From NCBI GenBank assembly GCA_937875605.1, contig CALLXZ010000365.1, positions 1 to 5,574 on the forward strand: a stretch of 5,574 nucleotides of DNA, written 5' to 3'. Origin of the DNA: an uncultured Moheibacter sp. (lineage in GTDB: Bacteria; Bacteroidota; Bacteroidia; Flavobacteriales; Weeksellaceae). Below, piece after piece: positions 1 to 5,574 of the stretch. Each line of letters starts with the position of its first letter. Within the stretch, counting starts at the first letter, position 1. The notes beneath the pieces were generated by a model. That model ran no database searches, had not been told where the DNA came from, and saw only the letters and a list, made by a program, of their open reading frames with translations. A program made the position numbers and the translations under genes.

Positions 1-431
1 GCATTAAAATGAAATTTACCGATTTTGAATTCATCCTGCTCAAATTTTTCTTCATCTGCCGAATGTCTTTGCAGCACCGCACGGATCTTATGCAATAAAA
101 TCTCAGAATCAAAAGGTTTGGTAATGTAATCATCCGCCCCGATTTTGTATCCGTTCAACACATCGTCCCGCATATTTTTTGCAGTAAGAAAGATGATTGG
201 TTGTTCGCTTTTCAGCTCTTTGATTTCTTTCCCAAGTGTGAAACCGTCTTTCTTCGGCATCATCACATCCAGAATACATAAATCGTATTCCGCAGATTTG
301 AATTTTGACAAACCGTCTTCCCCATCGATTGCATGGGTAACGTCAAAATCATTTATAGCAAGATAATCTTTCAAAACGGCTCCGAAACTCGGATCGTCTT
401 CCACCAAAAGTAGTTTTTGCTTATCATTCAT
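1..431 (-). CDS. OmpR-family response regulator (RprY-like), C-terminus cut by window edge
   Basis: This is the DNA-binding partner of the histidine kinase directly upstream. The visible 143 residues contain a complete receiver domain (about 6-120). The acidic pocket is E11-D12-D13, the phospho-acceptor is D55 in the stretch LCILDVMMPKKDGF, the switch threonine is T83 (FLTAK) and the conserved lysine is K105 (DDYITKPF). After a short linker, residues from about 133 (FKIGKFHFN) look like the first strand of an OmpR/PhoB winged-helix domain, whose remainder lies beyond base 1. The receiver strongly resembles Bacteroides RprY-type regulators; this is recalled similarity, not a search. The ATG at 431 lies 7 bp after the kinase stop codon, so the two are surely co-transcribed. 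There is no Shine-Dalgarno sequence, only an A-rich leader. Regulated genes cannot be told from this window. Confidence 0.95.
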   Translation of the reverse strand, partial: MNDKQKLLLVEDDPSFGAVLKDYLAINDFDVTHAIDGEDGLSKFKSAEYDLCILDVMMPKKDGFTLGKEIKELKSEQPIIFLTAKNMRDDVLNGYKIGADDYITKPFDSEILLHKIRAVLQRHSADEEKFEQDEFKIGKFHFN

Positions 432-438
432 GTCTTAT

Positions 439-1986
439 TTATTTAGTCGGCAGTTTAATAAAAAAAGCACTTCCCTTATTGGATTCACTCTCTGCGTACA
501 CCTGCCCTTTGTGTAATTCTACTATTTTTCTTACGTAAGCCAATCCCAACCCATGTCCTTTTACATTATGAACATTACCGGTTTCTTCTCTATAAAATTG
601 ATCAAAAATCTTTTTCAAAACAGATTTTGACATCCCGATTCCCTGATCTCTGACTTCTATAACGATATGATCGGCTTCATTGTATGTTTTAACAAAAATT
701 TGAGGATTTTCACGAGAATATTTTCTCGCATTATCCAAAATATTATTAATGGTATTTTCTAAGTGAAAAGAATCACCATCCACTATAGATCGGCTCGCTG
801 TATAATCTTCAAAAATAGTGCCATTCAAATTGTCCACGATAAAGCGCATGGTAGAAACACTTTTCCTAACCAAATCATTTATATTAACTTCCTGCAATTG
901 GATGTCTACCTGGTTTCGTTCCAATTTTGCCATTCGTAAAACCATTTCCACCTGCGAATTCATTCGTTTGTTTTCTTGTTTTATTAAGTCGGCATAATAT
1001 TTAATTCGGTCGTGATCGGAAATGACTTTTTCATTTTTCAAAGCATCTGAGGCAATGTTGATCGTTGCAATAGGCGTTTTAAATTCATGGGTCATATTGT
1101 TGATGAAATCGGTTTTAATTTCGGATATTTTACGTTGCAGCTGCATATAATAAATCGCCAGCGAGAATACGGAAATGATGATAATCGTAAAAATAATCGT
1201 TAACATAACGATGGGAATAATCGGCCCCAGGATAGACAGTTGTTTGTCTGGAAAATAAGTGGTCAAAAGGTATTGCGGTTTATCCTGATTGTCATAAAAA
1301 ATTGGAATGGTATATTCTCTTTCTTTCAAGTCAAATTCCGAGGTTACAACTTTGGTCACAGTAGAATCTGCTTTTAAAACCGCTAATTGCGGATGTGACT
1401 GTACGCCTCTTTTCCGAAGTTGTTTGGTAAAAATAGAATCCAACACTTTTATATCCAATCGAGCATCAATGGGACGATTTCCCGCATCCAGTCTCGCCAA
1501 ACGTTCGATAGTATAGGTTGAATTCTTGAAGTTTTCTTCCGTATTCAAACTTAAATTCTGAATCATATTGGCTCCCGAATCTTTCGGGATTTTCAGTACT
1601 TTTTCCTGCGAATATAAATTAGCACTGATCAAACTATCGTTGTATTGGCCCGAAACCGGAACGACCGAACGCTCCAGAATATAACGTGTAAGTGTGATAT
1701 AAGTCGTTCCAGCCGAATCCTGAATTAACTGCGAAGACATCACCTGCGGCTTTTCGGTAGAGGACTTGAAATCATTGTGAACGTTTTCAAATCTTTTGTA
1801 ATATTGTTGTAATTCCCGTTGATTGATTTCTTCCGCCGTCTCATTCAATGCCTGGTAAACACGGCCATTAAATTCCTCTGTATGAGAAACAAAGACTTTC
1901 TGTGTCCAGTAAAATTGAATGATAACAAGCCCTATGAGTGCCACGCTCATGAGAATGATCAATATTTTGTTGAATCCTTTTTTCAT
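439..1986 (-). CDS. Two-component sensor histidine kinase (RprX-like), inner membrane
   Basis: This is a 515-residue membrane kinase that senses an extracytoplasmic cue and phosphorylates the adjacent response regulator. Transmembrane segment 1 spans about residues 8-27. A periplasmic sensor region of roughly 220 residues (28-250) follows, with no motif I recognise. Transmembrane segment 2 is about 253-280. The HisKA domain follows at once, with phospho-acceptor H300 in NMTHEFKTP, so no HAMP or PAS domain separates membrane and catalytic core. The HATPase domain shows the N box (NNILDNARKYS, 414-424), G1 (DQGIG, 447-451), F box (FDQFYRE, 461-467) and G2 (GHGLGL, 477-482). All catalytic boxes are intact. 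The architecture resembles Bacteroides RprX. The ATG at 1986 opens directly into the signal-anchor (MKKGFNKILI), and a -7 box lies 13 bp before it, which supports this start. The ligand is unknown. Confidence 0.96.
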   Translation of the reverse strand: MKKGFNKILIILMSVALIGLVIIQFYWTQKVFVSHTEEFNGRVYQALNETAEEINQRELQQYYKRFENVHNDFKSSTEKPQVMSSQLIQDSAGTTYITLTRYILERSVVPVSGQYNDSLISANLYSQEKVLKIPKDSGANMIQNLSLNTEENFKNSTYTIERLARLDAGNRPIDARLDIKVLDSIFTKQLRKRGVQSHPQLAVLKADSTVTKVVTSEFDLKEREYTIPIFYDNQDKPQYLLTTYFPDKQLSILGPIIPIVMLTIIFTIIIISVFSLAIYYMQLQRKISEIKTDFINNMTHEFKTPIATINIASDALKNEKVISDHDRIKYYADLIKQENKRMNSQVEMVLRMAKLERNQVDIQLQEVNINDLVRKSVSTMRFIVDNLNGTIFEDYTASRSIVDGDSFHLENTINNILDNARKYSRENPQIFVKTYNEADHIVIEVRDQGIGMSKSVLKKIFDQFYREETGNVHNVKGHGLGLAYVRKIVELHKGQVYAESESNKGSAFFIKLPTK

Positions 1987-1999
1987 TGATTAAGTCTTA

Positions 2000-2028
2000 C
2001 AAACATAGCATTTCCCTAAATGTTAAAA
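2000..2028 (-). promoter_or_regulatory. Predicted promoter of the kinase/regulator operon
   Basis: On the minus strand, TATGTTTG (2007-2000) matches the Bacteroidetes -7 consensus TAnnTTTG exactly. A weak -33 candidate, TTTT (2028-2025), lies 17 bp upstream. If the start point is about four bases past the box, the leader before the kinase ATG would be only about 10 nt. The -33 region overlaps the inverted repeat at 2021-2040. Motif-based prediction only. Confidence 0.55.
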
Positions 2029-2040
2029 TCAGGTTTAACA
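2021..2040. repeat. 7-bp perfect inverted repeat at the kinase promoter, candidate operator
   Basis: The arms are TGTTAAA (2021-2027) and TTTAACA (2034-2040), perfectly complementary, with a 6-nt spacer ATCAGG. The repeat lies 5 bp past the coaE stop codon and covers the -33 region of the predicted kinase promoter. Its symmetry and position fit a binding site for a dimeric regulator. It could instead form a weak AU-rich hairpin after coaE, but it lacks the GC stem and U-run of an intrinsic terminator. In AT-rich DNA, chance occurrence is not excluded. Confidence 0.4.
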
Positions 2041-2045
2041 CTGAA

Positions 2046-2642
2046 TTAACTTGAATGAAAACGCTTTAACAATTTCTTATATAGTTCTGAAAATTCTGAT
2101 TTCAATTCTTCCAAACCTCTATTATTATAAATCACATAATCTGAAAGCTCAATTCGTTGCTCGTCTGTCCATTGGTTTTTCATTCTCTGACGAATTTGCT
2201 CCGATTCTAAACCATCTCTTTCTTCAACTCGTTTGATTCTGATTATTTCGTCTGCCACCACCGAAATAATTGCATCACAATCTTTAAAAGAACCACTCTC
2301 AAAAAGAATCGCTGCTTCTTTTACAACAAATTCTGAGTGTTGATTTCCCACCCAATTTCGGAAATGATAAAAAACTGCCGGATGAACAATTTGATTTAAT
2401 TTCTTTAATAATTCTTTATCCTTAAATACCTGAGAAGCTACAAATCGATTATTGTAAACACCATTTTGATAAGCCTCTTCTCCGAATAAATCAATTAATT
2501 TCTGAATGACTTCCGGATGCTCATTCATCAGTTTTTTAGCTTCCCGATCTGAGTCATAAACGGGAATGTCGTTTTCAGAAAACCATTTGGCAATTGTGCT
2601 TTTACCGGAACCGATTCCGCCTGTTAGTCCTATGATTTTCAT
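2046..2642 (-). CDS. coaE: Dephospho-CoA kinase
   Basis: CoaE is a cytoplasmic enzyme that phosphorylates the 3'-hydroxyl of the ribose of dephospho-CoA with ATP, the last step of coenzyme A synthesis. The protein has 198 residues, normal for the family. The P-loop GGIGSGKST is at residues 8-16 in an N-terminus typical of CoaE (MKIIGLTGG). D30-S31-D32 corresponds to the family D-x-D acidic motif, H87-P88 to the conserved HP, and ILFES (112-116) to the usual LLFE segment. The lid region carries R138, R142-D143, R153-M154 and Q157, and the C-terminal SDYVIYNNRG (167-176) matches the family (A/S)D.VI.N.G signature. The ATG at 2642 puts the P-loop at the expected distance. It has its own predicted promoter and follows the yajC terminator, so it is probably transcribed separately from yajC. 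It may read through into the kinase gene, 59 bp downstream. Confidence 0.97.
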   Translation of the reverse strand: MKIIGLTGGIGSGKSTIAKWFSENDIPVYDSDREAKKLMNEHPEVIQKLIDLFGEEAYQNGVYNNRFVASQVFKDKELLKKLNQIVHPAVFYHFRNWVGNQHSEFVVKEAAILFESGSFKDCDAIISVVADEIIRIKRVEERDGLESEQIRQRMKNQWTDEQRIELSDYVIYNNRGLEELKSEFSELYKKLLKRFHSS

Positions 2643-2704
2643 TTTAAATGATGATTTGAAATCGTTGATTCATTTAAGTTTATTAGAATTGTAAATTTCA
2701 ATTC

Positions 2705-2735
2705 CAAAGTTAATTTAATTCAAAATTTTAACAAA
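2705..2735 (-). promoter_or_regulatory. Predicted promoter of coaE
   Basis: On the minus strand, TTTG (2735-2732) is followed by a 19-bp spacer and then TAACTTTG (2712-2705). Both elements match the Bacteroidetes -33 (TTTG) and -7 (TAnnTTTG) consensus, with standard spacing. This is the best promoter in the window. Transcription would begin near 2701, giving a leader of about 59 nt before the coaE ATG. The box lies just downstream of the yajC terminator, as expected for a new transcription unit. Confidence 0.7.
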
Positions 2736-2748
2736 TTAAAAATAGACC

Positions 2749-2783
2749 AAAAAAAAGCCGAAGCGTTAACTCCGGCTTTTTTT
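2749..2783 (-). terminator. Rho-independent terminator after yajC
   Basis: The GC core GCCG (2757-2760) pairs with CGGC (2773-2776) around a 12-nt loop. The stem is extended by eight A (2749-2756) facing seven T (2777-2783), about 11 bp in all. Read on the minus strand it begins 11 bp after the yajC stop and ends in a U-run, so it closes the nusB-DUF1573-yajC unit. The A and T tracts on both sides would let it work in either direction, but no plus-strand gene ends here. Confidence 0.88.
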
Positions 2784-2794
2784 GTATAAAATTT

Positions 2795-3124
2795 TTATTC
2801 TTTCTTTTCAGCTCCTGCGGAATAACGTGCAGCACTCAATTCTTTTGAAATCGCAGCTCTCTCAAATTTGATTTTACCGGCTCCTGTTTCTATCACAACT
2901 GTATCGTTTGTAATATCAAACACTTTACCGTGAATTCCAGCTGTGGTCACCACCCAGTCTCCTCTTTTCAGTTCTTCCTGATACTTTTTTTCTTGTTTTT
3001 GTTTACGTAAATTTGGACGAATCATCAAAAAATACATGATGATAAACATTCCTCCAAATAACATCAAAGTGGACCATCCGCCACCGCCGTCTGCTTGTAA
3101 TAAAATATAATTAAATTGTTTCAT
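2795..3124 (-). CDS. yajC: Preprotein translocase accessory subunit YajC
   Basis: YajC is a small inner-membrane protein that associates with SecDF and the SecYEG translocon and supports protein export. The protein has 109 residues, typical of the family. A short N-terminus ending in a glycine run (G13-G16) precedes a single transmembrane helix at about 18-35. The signature YFLMIRPNLRKQKQ (31-44) follows, then the cytoplasmic domain with RGDWVVTTAGIHGKV (54-68), the hallmark of YajC. The C-terminus is a charged tail. The ATG at 3124 lies 9 bp after the stop of the DUF1573 gene, so the two are co-transcribed; a strong terminator follows the gene. secD/secF are not next to it here, unlike in E. 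coli. Identity is secure from the motif pair; the exact role is taken from the family. Confidence 0.96.
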   Translation of the reverse strand: MKQFNYILLQADGGGGWSTLMLFGGMFIIMYFLMIRPNLRKQKQEKKYQEELKRGDWVVTTAGIHGKVFDITNDTVVIETGAGKIKFERAAISKELSAARYSAGAEKKE

Positions 3125-3133
3125 CTTATTTGT

Positions 3134-3622
3134 TTAGGATCCTGATAATGGGTTTGCTGCCGGAGCGGCTGCTCCATCATTTGGCAAAGTTGCTATAAAT
3201 GTACAAACCTCTTTTCCTTTTACCGTATTGGTCGTCAACGTAACTGTTTTTTGTTGTCTTCCTTTTTGTGAACCGGCATCATAGGTGATTTTGATAGAAT
3301 CGGTAGCGCCCGGAGCGATTGGTTCTTTAGGGAAAACCGGAACGGTACAACCACAAGATCCTTTTGCGTCTTTAATGATCAAAGGAGATTTTCCGGTATT
3401 GGTAAATTTAAAGTAGTGATCCACTTTTGCGCCTGCAGGAAGATTTCCAAAATCATAGGTTTCAGACTCAAATGTCAAAGCTGCTGCCGTAGCAGGATCT
3501 ACAACTGCTTCCGCTTGTTGTTGTTTTTCAGCATCTGTAAAAAGTTTAGATGCGTTGTCCTCTTTACAAGAAGTCAATGCGAAAATAGCTAAAACACCTG
3601 CTGCAAAAATTGTATTTTTCAT
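3134..3622 (-). CDS. DUF1573 domain lipoprotein, probably exported to the outer membrane
   Basis: This is a 162-residue secreted lipoprotein of unknown function. A signal peptide (MKNTIFAAGVLAIFALTSC) ends in the lipobox LTSC, with C19 the lipidated residue. A linker rich in Q, A and E follows (about 25-48). The DUF1573 domain spans about 51-145, an immunoglobulin-like beta-sandwich family common in Bacteroidetes. Its typical features are visible: YDFGNLPAGAKVDHYFKFTNTG (56-77, interrupted only in this description), the GSCGCT motif (88-93) and PGATDSIKITYDAG (104-117). The tail is Ala/Pro/Asn-rich. C90 and C92 may form a disulfide or bind a metal; this is inference. Residues after the lipid cysteine read KEDN, resembling the K-(D/E)2 lipoprotein surface-export signal known from Capnocytophaga. 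It sits between nusB and yajC, 9 bp from the latter. The family link is firm; the function is unknown. Confidence 0.9.
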   Translation of the reverse strand: MKNTIFAAGVLAIFALTSCKEDNASKLFTDAEKQQQAEAVVDPATAAALTFESETYDFGNLPAGAKVDHYFKFTNTGKSPLIIKDAKGSCGCTVPVFPKEPIAPGATDSIKITYDAGSQKGRQQKTVTLTTNTVKGKEVCTFIATLPNDGAAAPAANPLSGS

Positions 3623-3655
3623 CTTTTTGTATTTATTGATTTGATTTTAAGCCCA

Positions 3656-3706
3656 TAAAATTACTAAAACTATTTCAGTTAGTTGGACAAAAATTTACTA
3701 AAAACT
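3656..3706 (-). promoter_or_regulatory. Duplicated promoter-like block before the DUF1573 gene
   Basis: The nusB/DUF1573 gap (87 bp) carries two copies of TTACTAAAA on the plus strand (3661-3669 and 3695-3703), each followed by A(A)CT, 34 bp apart. On the minus strand each copy runs into a -7-like sequence, TAATTTTA (3663-3656) downstream and TAAATTTTTG upstream. A TTTG (3691-3688) could act as a -33 element, but its spacing to the nearest boxes is 15 bp (to TAGTTTTA, 3672-3665) or 24 bp, neither ideal. A secondary promoter for DUF1573-yajC is possible but weakly supported. Confidence 0.25.
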
Positions 3707-3709
3707 CTG

Positions 3710-4624
3710 TTAAATTCCTTTTAATTCCTTTAATGATCGATCTAAAATCCCGTTTACGAAAATTTTACTTTTTTCGGTCGAATAGATTTTGGATAAATCA
3801 ATGTATTCATTCAGCGTAACTTTTGGTGGGATGTTTGGGAAATAATGAAACTCTGTAAGCGCCATTTGCATCAGCACCAAGTCCAAAACTGCAATTCGAT
3901 CCAATTCCCAGTTGGTCGCTTTTTCTTCGATCATTTTCAGCGTTTCTTCACTGTAACGAATCGTTTTACGGAATAATTCAATGATAAATTCGCGATCTTC
4001 ATCGTCTTTGTAAACTTTGAACAATTTAATTTTACCGGTACTTTTGGAAAGAAAGGACTTCAAAGTCGTCAAAACCATTGAATTTGCAATGTGAACATCA
4101 TCTGCCCAATACAGATTTTTTTCTTCTAACCAATCATGAAGATTTTCGTTTGGAGCAATGTATAATTCATACATTTCCATCATAAACGCTTTATCTTCTT
4201 CAAATGAATCTTGCTCATTTTTCATGTAAGCAGCATACTCTTCACTTGCGATAATTTCTTTGAAAATATGATTGGGATAGGTATCCAGCAAATCCCAACT
4301 CAATTGTTTATTTTTGGAAGTATAAGCATTTAGTTCTTCGTTCTCATCCAAAATCCGGAAAATTGGATTGTTTACAAATTTTAGATTAGGATTCAAATCT
4401 TCCTCTGTACGGAAGTTTTTATTTTTCCCTAATTCTATTTTATTCTCCGCGATTGTTTTTTGGAATTCTAATAAATTCAGAAGATAGATATACAGATCAT
4501 ATATTTCGTCAACTCCTTTTAACATATTCTTTTCGATAGCCCTTTGATCGGAATCTTCTCCTGCTGTTTTCCAAGCATAGATTGCCTGCATGGCTTTTTC
4601 ACGAAGTTGTCTTCTTCCTAACAT
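3710..4624 (-). CDS. nusB: Transcription antitermination factor NusB, long Bacteroidetes form
   Basis: NusB binds boxA RNA together with ribosomal protein S10 (NusE) and keeps RNA polymerase processive on rRNA operons; it acts in the cytoplasm. The protein has 304 residues against about 140 in E. coli. Residues 1-20 (MLGRRQLREKAMQAIYAWKT) match the canonical arginine-rich first helix. The C-terminal part from about 175 matches the rest of NusB: NWELDRIAVLDLVLMQMAL (238-256), then PPKVTLNEYIDLSKIYSTEK (266-285) and KIFVNGILDR (287-296). About 150 extra, mostly helical and charged residues lie between these parts. The extra length is usual for Bacteroidetes NusB as I recall it. The ATG at 4624 puts the arginine-rich helix at the very N-terminus, as expected. 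The gene leads the nusB-DUF1573-yajC group and diverges from an ABC exporter. Confidence 0.94.
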   Translation of the reverse strand: MLGRRQLREKAMQAIYAWKTAGEDSDQRAIEKNMLKGVDEIYDLYIYLLNLLEFQKTIAENKIELGKNKNFRTEEDLNPNLKFVNNPIFRILDENEELNAYTSKNKQLSWDLLDTYPNHIFKEIIASEEYAAYMKNEQDSFEEDKAFMMEMYELYIAPNENLHDWLEEKNLYWADDVHIANSMVLTTLKSFLSKSTGKIKLFKVYKDDEDREFIIELFRKTIRYSEETLKMIEEKATNWELDRIAVLDLVLMQMALTEFHYFPNIPPKVTLNEYIDLSKIYSTEKSKIFVNGILDRSLKELKGI

Positions 4625-4660
4625 AATTTCAATTCAGATTTAATTCTGTTTAAGCGACTG

Positions 4661-4668
4661 CAAAGATA
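4661..4668 (-). promoter_or_regulatory. Predicted -7 box of the nusB operon
   Basis: Minus-strand TATCTTTG matches the Bacteroidetes TAnnTTTG consensus. No convincing TTTG lies 17-23 bp upstream, so the -33 element is missing or degenerate. A start near 4657 would give a leader of about 33 nt before the nusB ATG. Confidence 0.5.
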
Positions 4669-4680
4669 ATCAAAAAGCAC

Positions 4681-4688
4681 TAAATTTG
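4681..4688 (+). promoter_or_regulatory. Predicted -7 box of the ABC exporter gene
   Basis: Plus-strand TAAATTTG is a perfect TAnnTTTG match, only 4 bp before the GTG start at 4693. The upstream -33 candidate is weak (ACTG, 4657-4660, 20 bp away). If used, the transcript would begin at about 4692 and have essentially no leader. A poorer alternative, TAATTCTG (4641-4648), has one mismatch and would give a leader of about 40 nt. Confidence 0.45.
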
Positions 4689-4692
4689 CGCA

Positions 4693-5574
4693 GTGAAAGA
4701 ATTACTATCCTTAAATAAATTTCTTTGGAAATATCGTTGGGAACTGATAGCAGGCTTCGTTATGATAATTCTGTCGAATTTCGTATCCATTTTTTCCATC
4801 AATTATGTCGGAAGCGCCATCAATGATATTGAATCCATTTTAACGCAATATCAATCTGGAAAAGAAACCGATTTAGCTGATGTTAAAAAAGGTTTGATGA
4901 GTGCTGCACTTTTGTTTATCGGACTAAAAGTTGTTGCCGGATTATTATTGGTTGGTGTACGATTGATGATCATCGCAACCTCGCGACACATCGAATATGA
5001 TTTGAAAAACGATATTTACGAACATTACCAGAAATTATCGCTTTCCTTCTACAAAAAAAATAAAACCGGAGATCTGATGAACCGGATCACAGAAGACGTA
5101 GCATTTGTACGTCAATATCTGGGACCCGGAATTATGTATCCGATGGATTTGATTTCCAGAGCTGCCATCATTTTGGCTTTCATGATCAACATTGATCCTA
5201 TGCTCACGCTTTATACATTAGGTCCATTACCCATCCTTTCATTTTTAATTTACAAAGTTGCCTCGACCATTAATAAAAAAAGTAACGATGTTCAAAAGCA
5301 ACAATCCAATATTTCGTCCATTGTTCAGGATACTTTTTCCGGAATCCGTGTGATTAAATCTTTCAATACAGAAAAATCTACACAAGAAAGTTATGCAAAA
5401 GAAGCGGGTTTGTATGAGAAAAAAGCACTTTCTCTGGCACAAACAGAAGCCTACTTTTTCCCGCTAATGGTCTTGGTTGTAGGGGTAAGTAATCTCCTTA
5501 TTTTATACATGGGAGGCGTTCGATATGCAGAAGGAAAACTGAACATTGGGGTGATTGCTCAATATTTTATGTAC
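4693..5574 (+). CDS. ABC exporter (MsbA/multidrug-type), N-terminal membrane domain, cut by window edge
   Basis: This is the N-terminal 294 residues of a half-size ABC exporter of the MsbA/MdlB kind, an inner-membrane pump for lipids or hydrophobic compounds; the substrate cannot be told. The reading frame is open from a stop at 4681. The first plausible start is GTG 4693, giving MKELLSLNKFLWKYRWELIA, a typical exporter N-terminus; the next in-frame ATG (4762) falls inside the first membrane helix, so GTG is preferred. Transmembrane segments are at about 16-38, 70-96, 148-167, 169-188 and 255-275. FYKKNKTGDLMNRITEDV (119-136) is the first intracellular loop and coupling helix. SIVQDTFSGIRVIKSFNTEK (209-228) is the conserved second coupling region of type-1 exporters. 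The nucleotide-binding domain (Walker A, ABC signature) must lie beyond 5574. The gene is divergent from nusB. Confidence 0.93.
   Translation, partial: MKELLSLNKFLWKYRWELIAGFVMIILSNFVSIFSINYVGSAINDIESILTQYQSGKETDLADVKKGLMSAALLFIGLKVVAGLLLVGVRLMIIATSRHIEYDLKNDIYEHYQKLSLSFYKKNKTGDLMNRITEDVAFVRQYLGPGIMYPMDLISRAAIILAFMINIDPMLTLYTLGPLPILSFLIYKVASTINKKSNDVQKQQSNISSIVQDTFSGIRVIKSFNTEKSTQESYAKEAGLYEKKALSLAQTEAYFFPLMVLVVGVSNLLILYMGGVRYAEGKLNIGVIAQYFMY

Noticed and set aside
145..366. Plus-strand open frame of 73 codons
   Set aside because: It lies wholly antisense to the receiver domain of the response regulator, which has all its catalytic residues; the translated product has no recognisable features.
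1307..1516. Plus-strand open frame of 69 codons
   Set aside because: It is antisense to the sensor region of the histidine kinase and has no promoter or recognisable domain.
2021..2040. The inverted repeat after coaE as an intrinsic terminator
   Set aside because: The stem is only 7 AT-rich pairs and no U-run follows on the minus strand; its overlap with a promoter makes an operator the better reading.
2051..2236. Plus-strand open frame of 61 codons with a hydrophobic stretch
   Set aside because: It is antisense to the C-terminal part of coaE, whose motifs are intact; hydrophobicity arises from the complement of AT-rich codons.
5245..5442. Minus-strand open frame of 65 codons
   Set aside because: It is antisense to the ABC exporter membrane domain, which is clearly the real coding frame.
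1..5574. Mobile element, CRISPR array, toxin-antitoxin or phage-defence system
   Set aside because: No transposase, regular spaced repeats, small paired genes or defence domains are present; every gene but one (DUF1573) belongs to a well-known core family.

Overview
This AT-rich window looks like chromosome from a member of the Flavobacteriia, probably the Chryseobacterium/Kaistella group. The signs are the long NusB, the RprX/RprY-like two-component pair, promoter boxes of the Bacteroidetes form TAnnTTTG, and the absence of clear Shine-Dalgarno sequences. The genus is inferred from protein resemblance only. No mobile element, CRISPR array, rRNA or tRNA was seen.

Layout. Six genes on the minus strand read from right to left: nusB (3710-4624), a DUF1573 lipoprotein (3134-3622), yajC (2795-3124), coaE (2046-2642), a sensor histidine kinase (439-1986) and its OmpR-type response regulator (1-431, C-terminus cut by the window edge). 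On the right, a multidrug/lipid-type ABC exporter runs on the plus strand, divergently from nusB. It starts at a GTG (4693) and is cut by the right edge. All gaps between genes are under 160 bp.

Transcription units inferred from sequence. nusB, DUF1573 and yajC form one group, ended by a strong rho-independent hairpin at 2749-2783. coaE has its own promoter with near-ideal spacing (TTTG-N19-TAACTTTG). The kinase has a perfect -7 box (TATGTTTG) just before its start, next to a 7-bp inverted repeat that could be an operator. The kinase and regulator genes are 7 bp apart and almost certainly co-transcribed. The nusB/ABC exporter gap holds back-to-back -7 boxes, and the one for the exporter lies so close to the GTG that the mRNA would be practically leaderless.

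Functionally this is a housekeeping neighbourhood: rRNA transcription antitermination (NusB), a Sec translocon accessory protein (YajC), the last step of CoA synthesis (CoaE), an envelope lipoprotein, an envelope-sensing two-component system and a membrane exporter. I do not see a new biological system. The points most worth a second look are the large insertion inside NusB, which may be a decayed internal duplication, the inverted repeat at the kinase promoter, and the leaderless GTG start of the exporter.
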